This document shows, piece after piece, positions 32,657 through 41,795 of a stretch of DNA of 64,000 nt. A program made the position numbers and the translations under genes. The notes under the pieces are model-generated. The model was not told the DNA's origin, searched no databases, and saw only the letters and a program-made list of their open reading frames with translations. The stretch is from JBHHUI01 sp965248775 (GTDB taxonomy: Bacteria > Chloroflexota > Anaerolineae > Anaerolineales > JBHHUI01): contig OZ252150.1 in NCBI GenBank assembly GCA_965248775.1, positions 868,001 to 932,000 of the forward strand. Direction: 5' to 3'. The first letter of the stretch is position 1. Every line of letters begins with the position of its first letter.

Positions 32657-33964
32657 ATGGCGAGCAACGAATCTTTTGCACAAAAAGCCCTGGCGCGAGC
32701 CTCGGGCGAGAGCCATGTACAGCCCGGGCAAGTTGTGGATGTACGTCCCGCCCGCATCTTGTCCCACGACAATACAGCGGCCATCGCGCGCATTTTTACC
32801 GAATTTGGTCTCAAACGCGTGCGTGACCCCGATCGGTTGGCGATCACGCTTGACCACGCAGCTCCGCCGCCTACACCACAGCATGCGCAAAATCACGCTG
32901 AGGTGCGCGCCTTTGTCGAGGCCAATTCTGTCCGGCACTTTTTCGAAGTGGGACGGGGCATTTGCCACCAGGTGTTGAGCGAAGAAGCGCTCATTTTGCC
33001 GGGTCAATTGATTCTCGGGGCGGACAGTCACAGCACACATTTTGGATGGTTGGGGGCCTTCGGAGCGGGTATTGGTCGTAGCGAAGTAGCAGCACTGTGG
33101 GCAACCGGTGAACTCTGGCTGCGCGTGCCAGAAAGCTTACGGATAACCCTCACGGGAGAGCTTCCCGCGGGTGTTACGACAAAAGACCTGTGCCTGCAGC
33201 TGATCGGCGCACTGGGAGCGGACGGCGGTCTTTACGCCTCCGTCGAGTTCGCCGGTCCCGGATTGGCGACCTTGTCACTCGAAAGTCGCATGGTGCTTCC
33301 CAACATGATGGCTGAATTTGGTGCAAAAAACGCCTATCTACCGCCCGATGCAGCTGTCTTCGATTGGTTGGCAACCGGCCTGTCTCGGCGCACTGGCCGG
33401 CCGCGAGAGGCGTCCCGTGAAGAAGTCGAGGGTGGGGCGCTCTACCCAGACGAAAACGCACCATACGTGAACGAGATTACCATCGACCTGGCGGCGGTCG
33501 AAGTGCAGGTGGCCTGCCCACACCAGGTGGACAACGTGCAGCCGATATCCGCCTTCGCCGGGCGACGAGTGCATCAGGCCTTCATTGGAACCTGCACGAA
33601 TGGTCGCCTGGAGGATATAGCCGCTGCTGCCGAGGTCGTGCGGGGAAAACGCGTGGCCACCGGAACGCGCCTGCTTGTGGTGCCGGCCTCCAGCGAGGTG
33701 CTGCTGGCTGCGACAAAGCGCGGCTATGTGACGACGCTACTGGAAGCCGGAGCAGTTATTGGGCCACCCGGCTGCGGGCCGTGCATGGGCAATCATATGG
33801 GCGTGCTCGCCCCCGGGGAGGTGTGCATCTCCTCTGCCAACCGCAACTTCCGCGGTCGCATGGGGCAACCCGAGGCCGAAATCTATCTTGCCAGCCCGGC
33901 AGTTGTGGCGGCTTCAGCAATTGCAGGACTCATTACCGCCCCCGATCCCGAGAGCCATGCATAG
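32657..33964 (+). CDS. lysT: Homoaconitase large subunit
   Basis: 435 residues. With LysU it isomerises homocitrate to homoisocitrate through cis-homoaconitate. The [4Fe-4S] ligands are Cys313 (FIGTCTNGRLEDIAAAAEV) and Cys373/Cys376 (GPPGCGPCMGNHMG). Other family blocks: GQLILGADSHSTHFGWLGAF and SSANRNFRGRMGQPEAEIYL near the end. It resembles LeuC and archaeal aconitase-type large subunits; the operon sets its substrate. Its stop overlaps the start of the small subunit by 8 nt. Confidence 0.93.
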   Translation: MASNESFAQKALARASGESHVQPGQVVDVRPARILSHDNTAAIARIFTEFGLKRVRDPDRLAITLDHAAPPPTPQHAQNHAEVRAFVEANSVRHFFEVGRGICHQVLSEEALILPGQLILGADSHSTHFGWLGAFGAGIGRSEVAALWATGELWLRVPESLRITLTGELPAGVTTKDLCLQLIGALGADGGLYASVEFAGPGLATLSLESRMVLPNMMAEFGAKNAYLPPDAAVFDWLATGLSRRTGRPREASREEVEGGALYPDENAPYVNEITIDLAAVEVQVACPHQVDNVQPISAFAGRRVHQAFIGTCTNGRLEDIAAAAEVVRGKRVATGTRLLVVPASSEVLLAATKRGYVTTLLEAGAVIGPPGCGPCMGNHMGVLAPGEVCISSANRNFRGRMGQPEAEIYLASPAVVAASAIAGLITAPDPESHA

Positions 33965-34502
33965 CGAACATACAGCACTCTCGGCTGAACAACGAATCAT
34001 CTCCGGACGTATCTGGAAGTATGGCGACGATATCAATACCGATATCATCTTCCCAGGCAAGTACACCTATACATTGCGCGACCCGGTGGAGATGGCCGCC
34101 CACGCACTCGAAGATCTGGACTCCGACTTCGCCGGCGCAGTGCAGCCTGGAGACGTGCTCGTCGCGGGGCGTAACTTCGGCAATGGCAGTTCACGTGAAC
34201 AAGCTGTCACCTGCCTGCGCGCGGCGGGCATCGACGCTATCGTAGCTGTGAGCTTTGCACGCATCTACTATCGAAATGCAATCAATAACGGGCTGCTGGC
34301 GATCACTTGCCCGCAAGCTGTCGAGGCTGCGGAGCATGGTCAATCCATTCGCATTGAGCCGCACACTCACACCATCGACATCGCCGGTCAGGCATTCGAT
34401 TTTCCGCCGCTCTCGGGGACGGCGCAGGCTATTCTAGCCGCCGGGGGGCTTATCCCCTATGTTCAGCGACGGATGCAAGGCGCCGGCAGCGACCCAAACT
34501 GA
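33957..34502 (+). CDS. lysU: Homoaconitase small subunit
   Basis: 181 residues; the ATG at 33957 lies inside the end of lysT and is the first Met before ISGRIWKYGDDINTDIIFPG, the typical start of LeuD-like small subunits. The swivelling domain is clear: VLVAGRNFGNGSSREQAVTC, then AVSFARIYYRNAINNGLLAI. It forms a heteromer with LysT. The loop after NTDIIFPGKY, which sets specificity in this family, contains Thr and Tyr residues (TYTLRD); I cannot decide specificity from that alone. Confidence 0.92.
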   Translation: MHSEHTALSAEQRIISGRIWKYGDDINTDIIFPGKYTYTLRDPVEMAAHALEDLDSDFAGAVQPGDVLVAGRNFGNGSSREQAVTCLRAAGIDAIVAVSFARIYYRNAINNGLLAITCPQAVEAAEHGQSIRIEPHTHTIDIAGQAFDFPPLSGTAQAILAAGGLIPYVQRRMQGAGSDPN

Positions 34503-34508
34503 ACAAAG

Positions 34509-35501
34509 ATGCAAACCATCTGCATCATACCAGGCGACGGTGTCGGCGCCGAAGTAATTGCCGCCGCTGTTGAAATCATCTCTGCGCTCGATCTGCCATT
34601 GCAATGTGAGAGCTACCCTGCCGGTTGGTCTTGTTTCGAGGAGACTGGCACAGCCTTGCCCGCAGAGACGCTCGCTGCCGTCAAGCGCACAGGTTGCGCT
34701 TTGTTCGGCGCGACGAGTTCACCTTCCGGGGGCGCGGACGGCTATCGCAGCCCGATCCTGGACTTGCGCCAGGAGCTGCAATTGTTCGCCAACTTACGCC
34801 CTGTGCGCAGCTTGCCGATCGAGGCTTCACGCCCAAACATAGACCTGCTGATCGTGCGTGAGAATACCGAGGGCTTATATGTACGACGCGAACGCTGGGC
34901 GACACCGGATACAGCCATCGCGGAGCGCGTGATATCTCGCGCCGCTAGCGAGCGTGTAGCGCAAGTCGCCGTGCAGCAGGCGCAACGTCGGCGCGGGCGC
35001 CTGACAATTGCGCACAAGGCGAACGTGCTTGCACAAACCGACGGCTTGTTCCTGGAGACGGCACGCATGGTCGCCGCTGAGGTCGACGGTCTCGAAGTCG
35101 ATGACCGCTTGGTGGACGCGCTCGCGCACGATCTGGTGCGCACCCCGGAACGCTTCGACGTTATCCTGGCTCCAAATTTATATGGCGACATCCTATCTGA
35201 TCTGGCGAGCGCGCTTGTCGGTGGGCTGGGTGTGGCCGCTTCCGCCAATGTCGGGGAGCGCAGCGCCGTTTACGAGCCGGTGCACGGCTCGGCGCCCGAC
35301 ATCGCCGGACAAGGGATCGCAAACCCGAGCGCAGCGCTGCTCAGCTTGGCGCTACTCCTGGACGACTTAAATTTCTCAAGCGCAGCCGAACGTCTGCGTT
35401 CAGCCCTCACGGCCACCCTGCAGGCCGGCATATACCCGCCCGACCTGGGCGGTAGCGCACCCACAGCCGAGATGGTCGCCGCCGTCACCGCGCGGTTGTA
35501 G
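34509..35501 (+). CDS. hicd: Homoisocitrate dehydrogenase
   Basis: 330 residues. Oxidative decarboxylation of homoisocitrate to 2-oxoadipate, with NAD. Beta-decarboxylating dehydrogenase family: ICIIPGDGVGAEVIAAAVEI, the substrate loop near 80-100 (SPILDLRQELQLFANLRPVR), VRENTEGLYVRRERWATPDT, IAHKANVLAQTDGLFLETAR with the catalytic Lys, and LAPNLYGDILSDLASALVGG with the metal Asp residues. It starts 6 nt after lysU. An aminoadipate aminotransferase (LysN) for the next step is not in the window. Confidence 0.92.
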   Translation: MQTICIIPGDGVGAEVIAAAVEIISALDLPLQCESYPAGWSCFEETGTALPAETLAAVKRTGCALFGATSSPSGGADGYRSPILDLRQELQLFANLRPVRSLPIEASRPNIDLLIVRENTEGLYVRRERWATPDTAIAERVISRAASERVAQVAVQQAQRRRGRLTIAHKANVLAQTDGLFLETARMVAAEVDGLEVDDRLVDALAHDLVRTPERFDVILAPNLYGDILSDLASALVGGLGVAASANVGERSAVYEPVHGSAPDIAGQGIANPSAALLSLALLLDDLNFSSAAERLRSALTATLQAGIYPPDLGGSAPTAEMVAAVTARL

Positions 35502-35514
35502 ATGCAGACGTCCG

Positions 35515-36567
35515 ATGCTTGACCCGGTCGAACTTCTAGTTGGTTTAGTCGAGCAGCCAAGCCTTTCAGGAGCGGAAGCTACCGCCGTTGCATTTCTGGT
35601 GGAGCAGCTGAACTCTATGGGGTTCGAGGCGACGATCGACACAGCCGGCAACGCAGTCGGCCATATTGGGGAGGGGCCCCAGCAGGTAGTGTTGCTCGGC
35701 CATATCGACACAGTGCCCGGGGAGATTCCCGTGCGGCGCGATGGGGACCTTCTTTATGGGCGTGGCACGGTAGACGCAAAGGGGCCACTGGCAGCCTTCG
35801 TCGCAGCGGCGGCTCAAGGAGCGCCAGCGGGCTTGCAGCTCACGGTCATCGCTGCAGTAGGCGAGGAGGCAGCTTCTCCTGGTGCCACCTATGTGCGCGA
35901 CCACTACCCCCGTCCAGACTTTCTCATCATAGGCGAGCCTAGCCGCTGGGATCGTGTCACACTCGGCTATAAAGGGAGCGCTTGGTATAACTTCGAGATC
36001 GAGCGGCCGGCCACCCACACGGCCGGCGCCGAGTCGAGTGCTTGCGAGCAGGCCGTCGAGCTCTGGCAAGCTGTGCAAGCCTGGGGCGAGGAAACCAACG
36101 ACGGTCGCCAGGGCGTCTTCAACAATGTAACGCCAACCTTGCGGGCGATGAACTCCAACTCCGACGGCCTTACGGAAAGCGCACAATTGAGAATTGGGTT
36201 CCGCCTGCCGCCCTCCATGTCGCCTGCGGAGCTTGATTCGCAGGTTCGGAATGTATTCAGCGAAAAGGCGAGCATCATTTCTGTACGCGGCGCGGTGCCC
36301 GCTTATCGGGCCGGGAAGAACAACGCGTTAGTTCGCGCGGCCCTGGCTGCCATCCGAGCCGAGGGGGGCGAGCCGGGTTTCGTTCTCAAATCGGGTACAT
36401 CAGACATGAACATCGTCGCACCAGGTTGGGAGTGCCCGGTCATTGCATACGGTCCCGGAAATTCCCACTTCGACCACACACCCGATGAACACATTGACAT
36501 CACGGAGTACCTGAAAAGCATACGCGTTCTGAGGAACATGCTCGCGGGGTTAATACCCCATCATTGA
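35515..36567 (+). CDS. lysK: LysW-lysine hydrolase LysK
   Basis: 350 residues. M20-family zinc carboxypeptidase that releases lysine from LysW, the last step. Metal ligands: VVLLGHIDTVPGE (His and Asp), GRGTVDAKGPLAAF (bridging Asp), VIAAVGEEAASPGA (general-base Glu and metal Glu) and the C-terminal GNSHFDHTPDEHIDI (His). Normal length and no lesion. It closes the operon; the next gene is on the other strand. A clear plus-strand terminator behind it is not visible. Confidence 0.93.
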   Translation: MLDPVELLVGLVEQPSLSGAEATAVAFLVEQLNSMGFEATIDTAGNAVGHIGEGPQQVVLLGHIDTVPGEIPVRRDGDLLYGRGTVDAKGPLAAFVAAAAQGAPAGLQLTVIAAVGEEAASPGATYVRDHYPRPDFLIIGEPSRWDRVTLGYKGSAWYNFEIERPATHTAGAESSACEQAVELWQAVQAWGEETNDGRQGVFNNVTPTLRAMNSNSDGLTESAQLRIGFRLPPSMSPAELDSQVRNVFSEKASIISVRGAVPAYRAGKNNALVRAALAAIRAEGGEPGFVLKSGTSDMNIVAPGWECPVIAYGPGNSHFDHTPDEHIDITEYLKSIRVLRNMLAGLIPHH

Positions 36568-36712
36568 GTATCATACGTAATCCGCTAAGATTGTTCTTCT
36601 GCGCAGAAAAATATTCTATAGCGTGTAAGGACTAATCACTCAATGTCATAAAGGAGCACTTTACACTGGTGGCAGTCTACTTCTAAAATGTCATCCCCCC
36701 ATGCAAATAAAA

Positions 36713-36771
36713 AAGCCCTCCAGTGCAGAAACACCCTGGACTGCGTGGAAAATACCAGGGCTTCATCTCCA
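36713..36771 (-). terminator. Terminator of the surface-protein gene
   Basis: On the minus strand AAGCCCT and AGGGCTT bracket an extended hairpin that is followed by a T run (A run at 36708-36713 on the plus strand). It lies 20-80 nt behind the stop of the LPXTG protein. Confidence 0.6.
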
Positions 36772-36790
36772 TCTCACTATCGATTTCAAG

Positions 36791-38190
36791 TTATCCGGCC
36801 AAATGCCGCCTCCGCCACATAAATCCACCACCCGCTAACGCAACGACTGCCAGCCCGAGCCACACCACCGGTGAAACACTCGCCCCCGTCGCGGGGAGTG
36901 CCGTCGGCGTGGCTGCCATCAGGCCGAATTGTGTGAAGTGGTCGGCCATTCCGCATGTCTCGTTAGCACTGGATGACGTGAGCGGCAATGGCTGCCACAT
37001 GACACCGTCGAAGAAGCCAACGCGAAGGTTGGCTGCGGCGCCGCCGGCCTTCAATATGTCGGCAACTGTGTAGCTCAGACACACTGTCAGTGCGCTGTCA
37101 AATGTTGCCAGTCCCGTGTCAGTCGTCAAATCTACCCGCGACCCGACCAGCGAATAGCCTATTGGTGCGGCTGTTGACTGTGCTTTTTCATTCGCCGTGC
37201 ACAGGAAGCGCGTGCCATCCGCGACGACATTCGCAGGCACGGTCACATTGACACTCCCACTCGTCGCCGGACAGCTGAACGTCCCACCTGTCGCGCCTAT
37301 CGCGTAACCTGACTCCGCTTCGGCAGCGACAGCCGGTTCATCCGCAACCACAGCTGCGCCGTACGCGGCTCCGTTGGTCGTGGTGATGTGCTGCAGCCCG
37401 ATGTCCACCCGCGCACCCTGTTTGCCCGTGTAACAGATCGTGTCAGGTATCCATGTACTTTGGTTGATGCTCATGCCGGTGATCTTGTAGCCAGGCGGCG
37501 CAATGGCGCACACTGTGTAGCCGTCCCAGGTAATGGTGATGGGCGTGCTGCAGTAGTGGTTGCCGCCGCTGGCAACGTGCTCGCCCTGGTCGTGGAATGT
37601 GAAGCCGCGGAAGCCGTTGTCGTTGGCGCTGTACCAGCAACTCCCATCCGTGGTTGTGCCGCCGGTTGAGTCGCCGTGCGGGCCACCGAGCGACAGCGGC
37701 GAGAAGGCTACGTACGCGGCATCCGTCAGCGCCACGAAAGTGCTCGCTGCACCCCCGCCCGGTGGCACAATGTAGACGACGTTGGCGGTAGTGTCCGCCA
37801 CGTACAGTTTGCCGCTCGCGTCGAACGCCAGGCCTAGGTTATTGTTGAACCCCGTAGCATAGGTGCTCACGGCGCCCCCAACCGCACCCCCGCCGGCGGC
37901 ACAAGGTAGACGACATCGTCGTTTCTATCCCCCACGTACAGGTTGCCGCTCGCGTCGAACGCTATGCCCAAGGGCTCGCTGAACCGGGTGGCGTAAGTGC
38001 TAGCAGCCCCGCTCGCATCGACTTGATGCACGACGGCGCCGATGGGGTTCGTGACATACAGCGGGAACTGACCGGCGCTGAAGAAGCCAAAATCTCGTGC
38101 CGGCGCCGCCGTGACGGATGCGACCGACGCAGTCAAGGTGAGCATGATGGTAGCAATAAGTGCGAATGTGGTAACGGGTCTTCGATTCAT
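36791..38190 (-). pseudogene. LPXTG-anchored surface protein with NHL-like repeats, frameshifted
   Basis: Starts at 38190 with a signal peptide (TTFALIATIMLTLTASVASV), followed by two copies of an NHL-like unit: FSEPLGIAFDASGNLYVGDR and FNNNLGLAFDASGKLYVADT. The frame is lost between them: CCGCCGGCGGGGG (37890-37902) needs one more G to read PPGGGAVGGAVSTYATGF. The main part (37870-36791) continues with Cys-containing modules and ends in a sorting signal: ALPATGASVSPVVW, a hydrophobic helix, then MWRRRHLAG. It would be exported and attached to the cell envelope by a sortase; no sortase gene is present here. The error sits in a G/C run, so an assembly error is possible. Confidence 0.75.
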
Positions 38191-38440
38191 GGATTTTCTA
38201 CTAGCGATTCATACCGAAATTGATGAACCGAGTCTAGCGAGTGGGGAGCGATGAGTCAAACGAGATAAAGACGAGATGGGAACCGACTAACCGATAGCCG
38301 GCTCGAAATATTTGCTCGTATTGAGCTGCATTTGCAGAGCCAATAATCGATATACATGGGGTAGAGCGCTCCATTCGCGGGCGATCAGCGCTCCGCTAGC
38401 ATTAAATTAATGAACGCATCCAGACCCGAGCGGGATCGCG

Positions 38441-39079
38441 TTATTTGTCCAGACTTAGAATATTGCGTTCGAGCGCGACCGTGACAGCCGCGGTGCGGTC
38501 GTCCACGTCTAGTTTGTCGAAGACGTGAATGAGGTGCGTCTTTACGGTGGCGATGCTGATGTGCAGCTGCTTGCCGATTTCTTTGTTGCTGTGACCACGT
38601 GCAACCAGGGCTAGCACCTCGATTTCGCGGGCGCTGAGGGCTTCCTCCGCCGGCGCGCGCATGCGGCCCATCAGGCGGGCGGCAACCGACGGCGCCAGCA
38701 CCGATTCGCCCCGCGCGGCAGCCCGGATCGCGCGAAACAAATCCTCGCGCGGAGTGTCTTTAAGCAGGTAACTTGTCGCACCGGCTTCGATAGCGGGCAG
38801 AATATCGGCATCGCTGTCGTACGTCGTGAGCACGAGCACTTGTACACCGGGCTGCTGCGCAGCGATCTGCCGGATCGCGCTCACGCCGTCGGTGCCGGGC
38901 ATGCGCAAGTCCATCAGTACAACTGCCGGCTGTGTTGAAGTCACCAATTGGACGGCCTGTGCGCCATCGTTTGCCTCGCCGACCACTTCGAAGTCTGCCT
39001 GAGACGCGAGCATGCCGCGCAACCCGGTTCGCACGACCGGATGGTCATCCGCGATGAGGATCCGAATTTTATCTGGCAT
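38441..39079 (-). CDS. NarL/FixJ-family response regulator
   Basis: 212 residues. Receiver domain with the acidic pocket IADDHP, phosphorylation site Asp57 in VLMDLRMPG and conserved Lys in SYLLKDTPRED; C-terminal LuxR-type helix-turn-helix LSAREIEVLALVARGHSNKE followed by LHISIATVKTHLIHVFDKL. Its ATG lies inside the end of the kinase gene (11-nt overlap), so both are made together. The genes it controls are not evident; the disrupted surface protein and the lysine operon are neighbours only. Confidence 0.92.
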   Translation of the reverse strand: MPDKIRILIADDHPVVRTGLRGMLASQADFEVVGEANDGAQAVQLVTSTQPAVVLMDLRMPGTDGVSAIRQIAAQQPGVQVLVLTTYDSDADILPAIEAGATSYLLKDTPREDLFRAIRAAARGESVLAPSVAARLMGRMRAPAEEALSAREIEVLALVARGHSNKEIGKQLHISIATVKTHLIHVFDKLDVDDRTAAVTVALERNILSLDK

Positions 39080-40328
39080 CGATCTGTTCAGCCGTCGCGG
39101 GGACGGGAATCTCGACTACGACGGTTGTGCCATCTCCGTCGCTTTCGACGACGACGGAGCCGCCAAGTTGTTCGGCGCGCTGGCGCATAGCCGTCAGCCC
39201 AAAACCATCGGAGGCGAATCCCGGCGCACGCGCGCCGAGCGCTGCAACGTCGAATCCTCGGCCATTGTCCTGCACATCCAGAACGACGACATCACCCATG
39301 TAAGAAAGAGTTAGATTGGCGGACGCTGCCTGCGCGTGTCGGCGGATGTTGGCGAGCGCTTCCTGTGCGGCGCGCAACAAGCTGACTTCGATCTCGGGAA
39401 GCAGATCGGAACGGGTGCCGGTAATGTTGGCAGTAGCGGCAATGCCGGTCTCGGCGGACCACTCTTGCACCAGGCGCGCAAGAGCATCCGGCAGCGAGGC
39501 CCTAACTAATGCTTCGGGGCGTAAGGCCCACACGAGCCTCCGCGCCTCCTCCAGACTCTCGCGAGCCGTATTGCGCGCCTGATCGATGTGGCGTTCAACT
39601 TTCTGTGTTTCCTCAGGCAATGCTTGCTCGGCAGTTTCCAGGTGCATCACGATGCTCGTAAAGCCTTGCGCCAGAGTGTCATGAATTTCCCGCGCCAAAC
39701 GCTCGCGCTCTTGTAACGCTCCTTTGTCGCGTTCGGTACGAGCGAGTTCGTCCTGCGTTGCCTGCAGCTTCCGGATCAATTCGCGCCGCTCATGACTTTG
39801 AGAGATGATGGAGGAGATAAAGACCGCCAGCCCGATAGCAGGTAGCAGCGCGATACCCAAGCCTATCGCAGACGCGCTTGCCGCAGCGCCCCTCGATATG
39901 AGCGCAGCTGCTACGAGTACACCGGTCATTGTCACAGCAGTGCCGGTAGCCCAGCACATTGGCAACCGAATGAAGGTAGCTGGGTATATCATGGCAGCCA
40001 GCATCATGAAATGTGGAGACGCATTAGCCAACCAAATCCAGGCACCCCAGCCGGCCGCGAAATAGAGCAGCGAGTAGGGCAAGTAGAGCGCCCAAAACTC
40101 ATATTTAGACAACATCACCCCGGCGTACCAGAGCCCTAGAAACGCAGACAAAGTCAGCACGCTCGTAAGTGAGATGGGTCGCGGCCCGGAGTCGGTCGCA
40201 GCGATGAAAACACTTCCGGCCAACGCCAGGTAGGCAATGACATGGAATATCCACAGCCAGCGCTCCCAGGCGTCGGGTTGGCGTGTGGAAGAACTATCCC
40301 GTGTTGTCGTCAAAGACCTGTTGCTCAT
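39069..40328 (-). CDS. NarX-like sensor histidine kinase
   Basis: 419 residues. About five to six transmembrane helices in the first 175 residues (for example WLWIFHVIAYLALAGSVFIA, VLTLSAFLGLWYAGVML, AIGLGIALLPAIGLAVFISS), a short coiled linker (LIRKLQATQDELARTERDKG), HisKA_3 dimerisation domain with His216 in ERLAREIHDTLAQGFTSIVM, then an ATPase domain with DNGRGF and a GFGLTAMRQRAEQLGG lid. There is no extracellular sensor domain, so the signal may be membrane-borne. It overlaps its response regulator by 11 nt. Confidence 0.92.
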   Translation of the reverse strand: MSNRSLTTTRDSSSTRQPDAWERWLWIFHVIAYLALAGSVFIAATDSGPRPISLTSVLTLSAFLGLWYAGVMLSKYEFWALYLPYSLLYFAAGWGAWIWLANASPHFMMLAAMIYPATFIRLPMCWATGTAVTMTGVLVAAALISRGAAASASAIGLGIALLPAIGLAVFISSIISQSHERRELIRKLQATQDELARTERDKGALQERERLAREIHDTLAQGFTSIVMHLETAEQALPEETQKVERHIDQARNTARESLEEARRLVWALRPEALVRASLPDALARLVQEWSAETGIAATANITGTRSDLLPEIEVSLLRAAQEALANIRRHAQAASANLTLSYMGDVVVLDVQDNGRGFDVAALGARAPGFASDGFGLTAMRQRAEQLGGSVVVESDGDGTTVVVEIPVPATAEQIDAR

Positions 40329-40413
40329 ATCTAGTTCCGCAATGCCCTAACCATACTGCAGCCGGAGCAATTATGCATAGCTTAGGTTTCATAAACTTTA
40401 GTTTCCGCTAACG

Positions 40414-41750
40414 CTAAGGAATGAGAATTAAATAACTTGTGCAAATGGGAGAGCGCGGTAATTCCATTGGGGCAAGAAATCATCAAAGATAATGCGCATG
40501 TTGTCCCTGAAATCTGTGGCTACTTTACGACCGGTTTCGTAGACCTGGTCAATAACATGGACAAAAGCTTTCAGTCCGGTCTTGGTGCTGGTTTTTTCCA
40601 TCAGTTCTTTGACGAGTTTGCGGCTGGTGAAGATCACGCCTTGGCAAGCGCGGGTAACATGCGGGAAGAAACGGTGTTCGCTGGGGTTGTATTTCGAGCA
40701 ATAGGGTGGATAGTGAGCAATGCGAATTTCGACCCCGATTTCATCGGCCAGTGCTTGCAAGTCTTGCTTGAAGATGTAGTAGCGGGAACTGTTACTCCCG
40801 CCGCCATCGCAAAGCACGAGAATAGAAGTGGCGTTGGGATAGTGGTAGTGGCCGTATGTGTACCACCAATGGCGAAAGCTATCGCAAGCGAATTCACTGG
40901 TATCATGACTGCCGCCGAGTTGGATGTAGCCGACATTGAGACGCAAGTCGTAGAGACTGTGAGGAATGCTGACCCCAGCAGCATAGCTGTTGAAATCATG
41001 GTCATAAGTTTGCAGTTCTTCCAGGGTGTACAAATGTCCGTCTCGGTAGAAATTGCCCAGATATTCCTTTTTCTTGCTGTCCATGCTGACAATGGGATTG
41101 CCCGCCGCTTCGAATTCGGTCTTGAGCCGCGTGATGTTCTCAAATTGCTCGTTGCGGTTTTCAATCTCGGCCTTCAAACCGAGTTTCTTTTGCGCTTTTC
41201 GGCGGCGATAGTTGTGCTTCTGCAGCAACTTGCGCACCACATATTTGCTGACCACGATGTCGTGCTCGGCCCGCAACGCTGCAACAATCTCGCCCGGGGT
41301 CAGGTTCGTCCAGCGCACCCTCTCGTCCATCGGGTCACCGGCTGTGTGCTCGCGCAAAACTGCCAGGAACTTCTCAGCAAGTTGCGCCCCCCATGTGACG
41401 TAGTACGGTTTGCGTCCGCCGCCTGGCTTCCGAATGCGCTGCTCCACTTCGCCCTTGGGCAAGCCACTGACTTCGCGGGCGCCTTTGCTCACCGTGTTGC
41501 GACTGCACCCCAACACCCGCGCAATGTAACTCCGTCCGCCGTGTCCAAATCTCAAGGCTTCGAAACCAGCAAAGCGACGCCCATCTTTCTCGTTCAAGCT
41601 GTTGTAAAAGCGGCGCATCATTTCTTCATGTTCGGGCGCATAGGGTTTCATCATGGCCTCCTGGCTAGTGTTCTGATGAAGCCACGAGAATATCACTGCT
41701 TGCATCCGTTGTGAACCAACTGCCCAAATTATTTAATTCTCGTTCCTAAG
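40414..41750 (-). mobile_element. ISAzo13-like element, copy 1 (1337 bp)
   Basis: Ends CTAAGGAATGAGAATTAA (40414) and the complement of CTTAGGAACGAGAATTAA (to 41750). Same length and nearly identical sequence as copy 2 in opposite orientation. Confidence 0.85.
40428..41654 (-). CDS. ISAzo13-like transposase, copy 1
   Basis: 408 residues from the ATG preceded by CCAGGAGGCC (41654); an in-frame ATG lies 51 nt upstream. Rhodopirellula-type DDE transposase: N-terminal helix-turn-helix (GRSYIARVLGCSRNTVSKGA), LTPGEIVAALRAEHDIVVSK, first Asp in GNPIVSMDSKKKEYLGNF, second in ILVLCDGGGSNSSRYY and last Glu in YCSKYNPSEHRFFPHV. The frame is intact. A 425-codon antisense frame covers it entirely and is a shadow. 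Confidence 0.88.
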   Translation of the reverse strand: MMKPYAPEHEEMMRRFYNSLNEKDGRRFAGFEALRFGHGGRSYIARVLGCSRNTVSKGAREVSGLPKGEVEQRIRKPGGGRKPYYVTWGAQLAEKFLAVLREHTAGDPMDERVRWTNLTPGEIVAALRAEHDIVVSKYVVRKLLQKHNYRRRKAQKKLGLKAEIENRNEQFENITRLKTEFEAAGNPIVSMDSKKKEYLGNFYRDGHLYTLEELQTYDHDFNSYAAGVSIPHSLYDLRLNVGYIQLGGSHDTSEFACDSFRHWWYTYGHYHYPNATSILVLCDGGGSNSSRYYIFKQDLQALADEIGVEIRIAHYPPYCSKYNPSEHRFFPHVTRACQGVIFTSRKLVKELMEKTSTKTGLKAFVHVIDQVYETGRKVATDFRDNMRIIFDDFLPQWNYRALPFAQVI

Positions 41751-41795
41751 AAAGGTCAAGTCCTTGGGCGACCTTGAGCTTCGCGAAAATACTGC

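Noticed and set aside
40437..41714. 425-codon antisense frames over both ISAzo13 transposases (also 43460-44737)
   Set aside because: Appear only because of the codon pattern of the real transposase on the other strand; the real gene shows the DDE motifs and a ribosome site.
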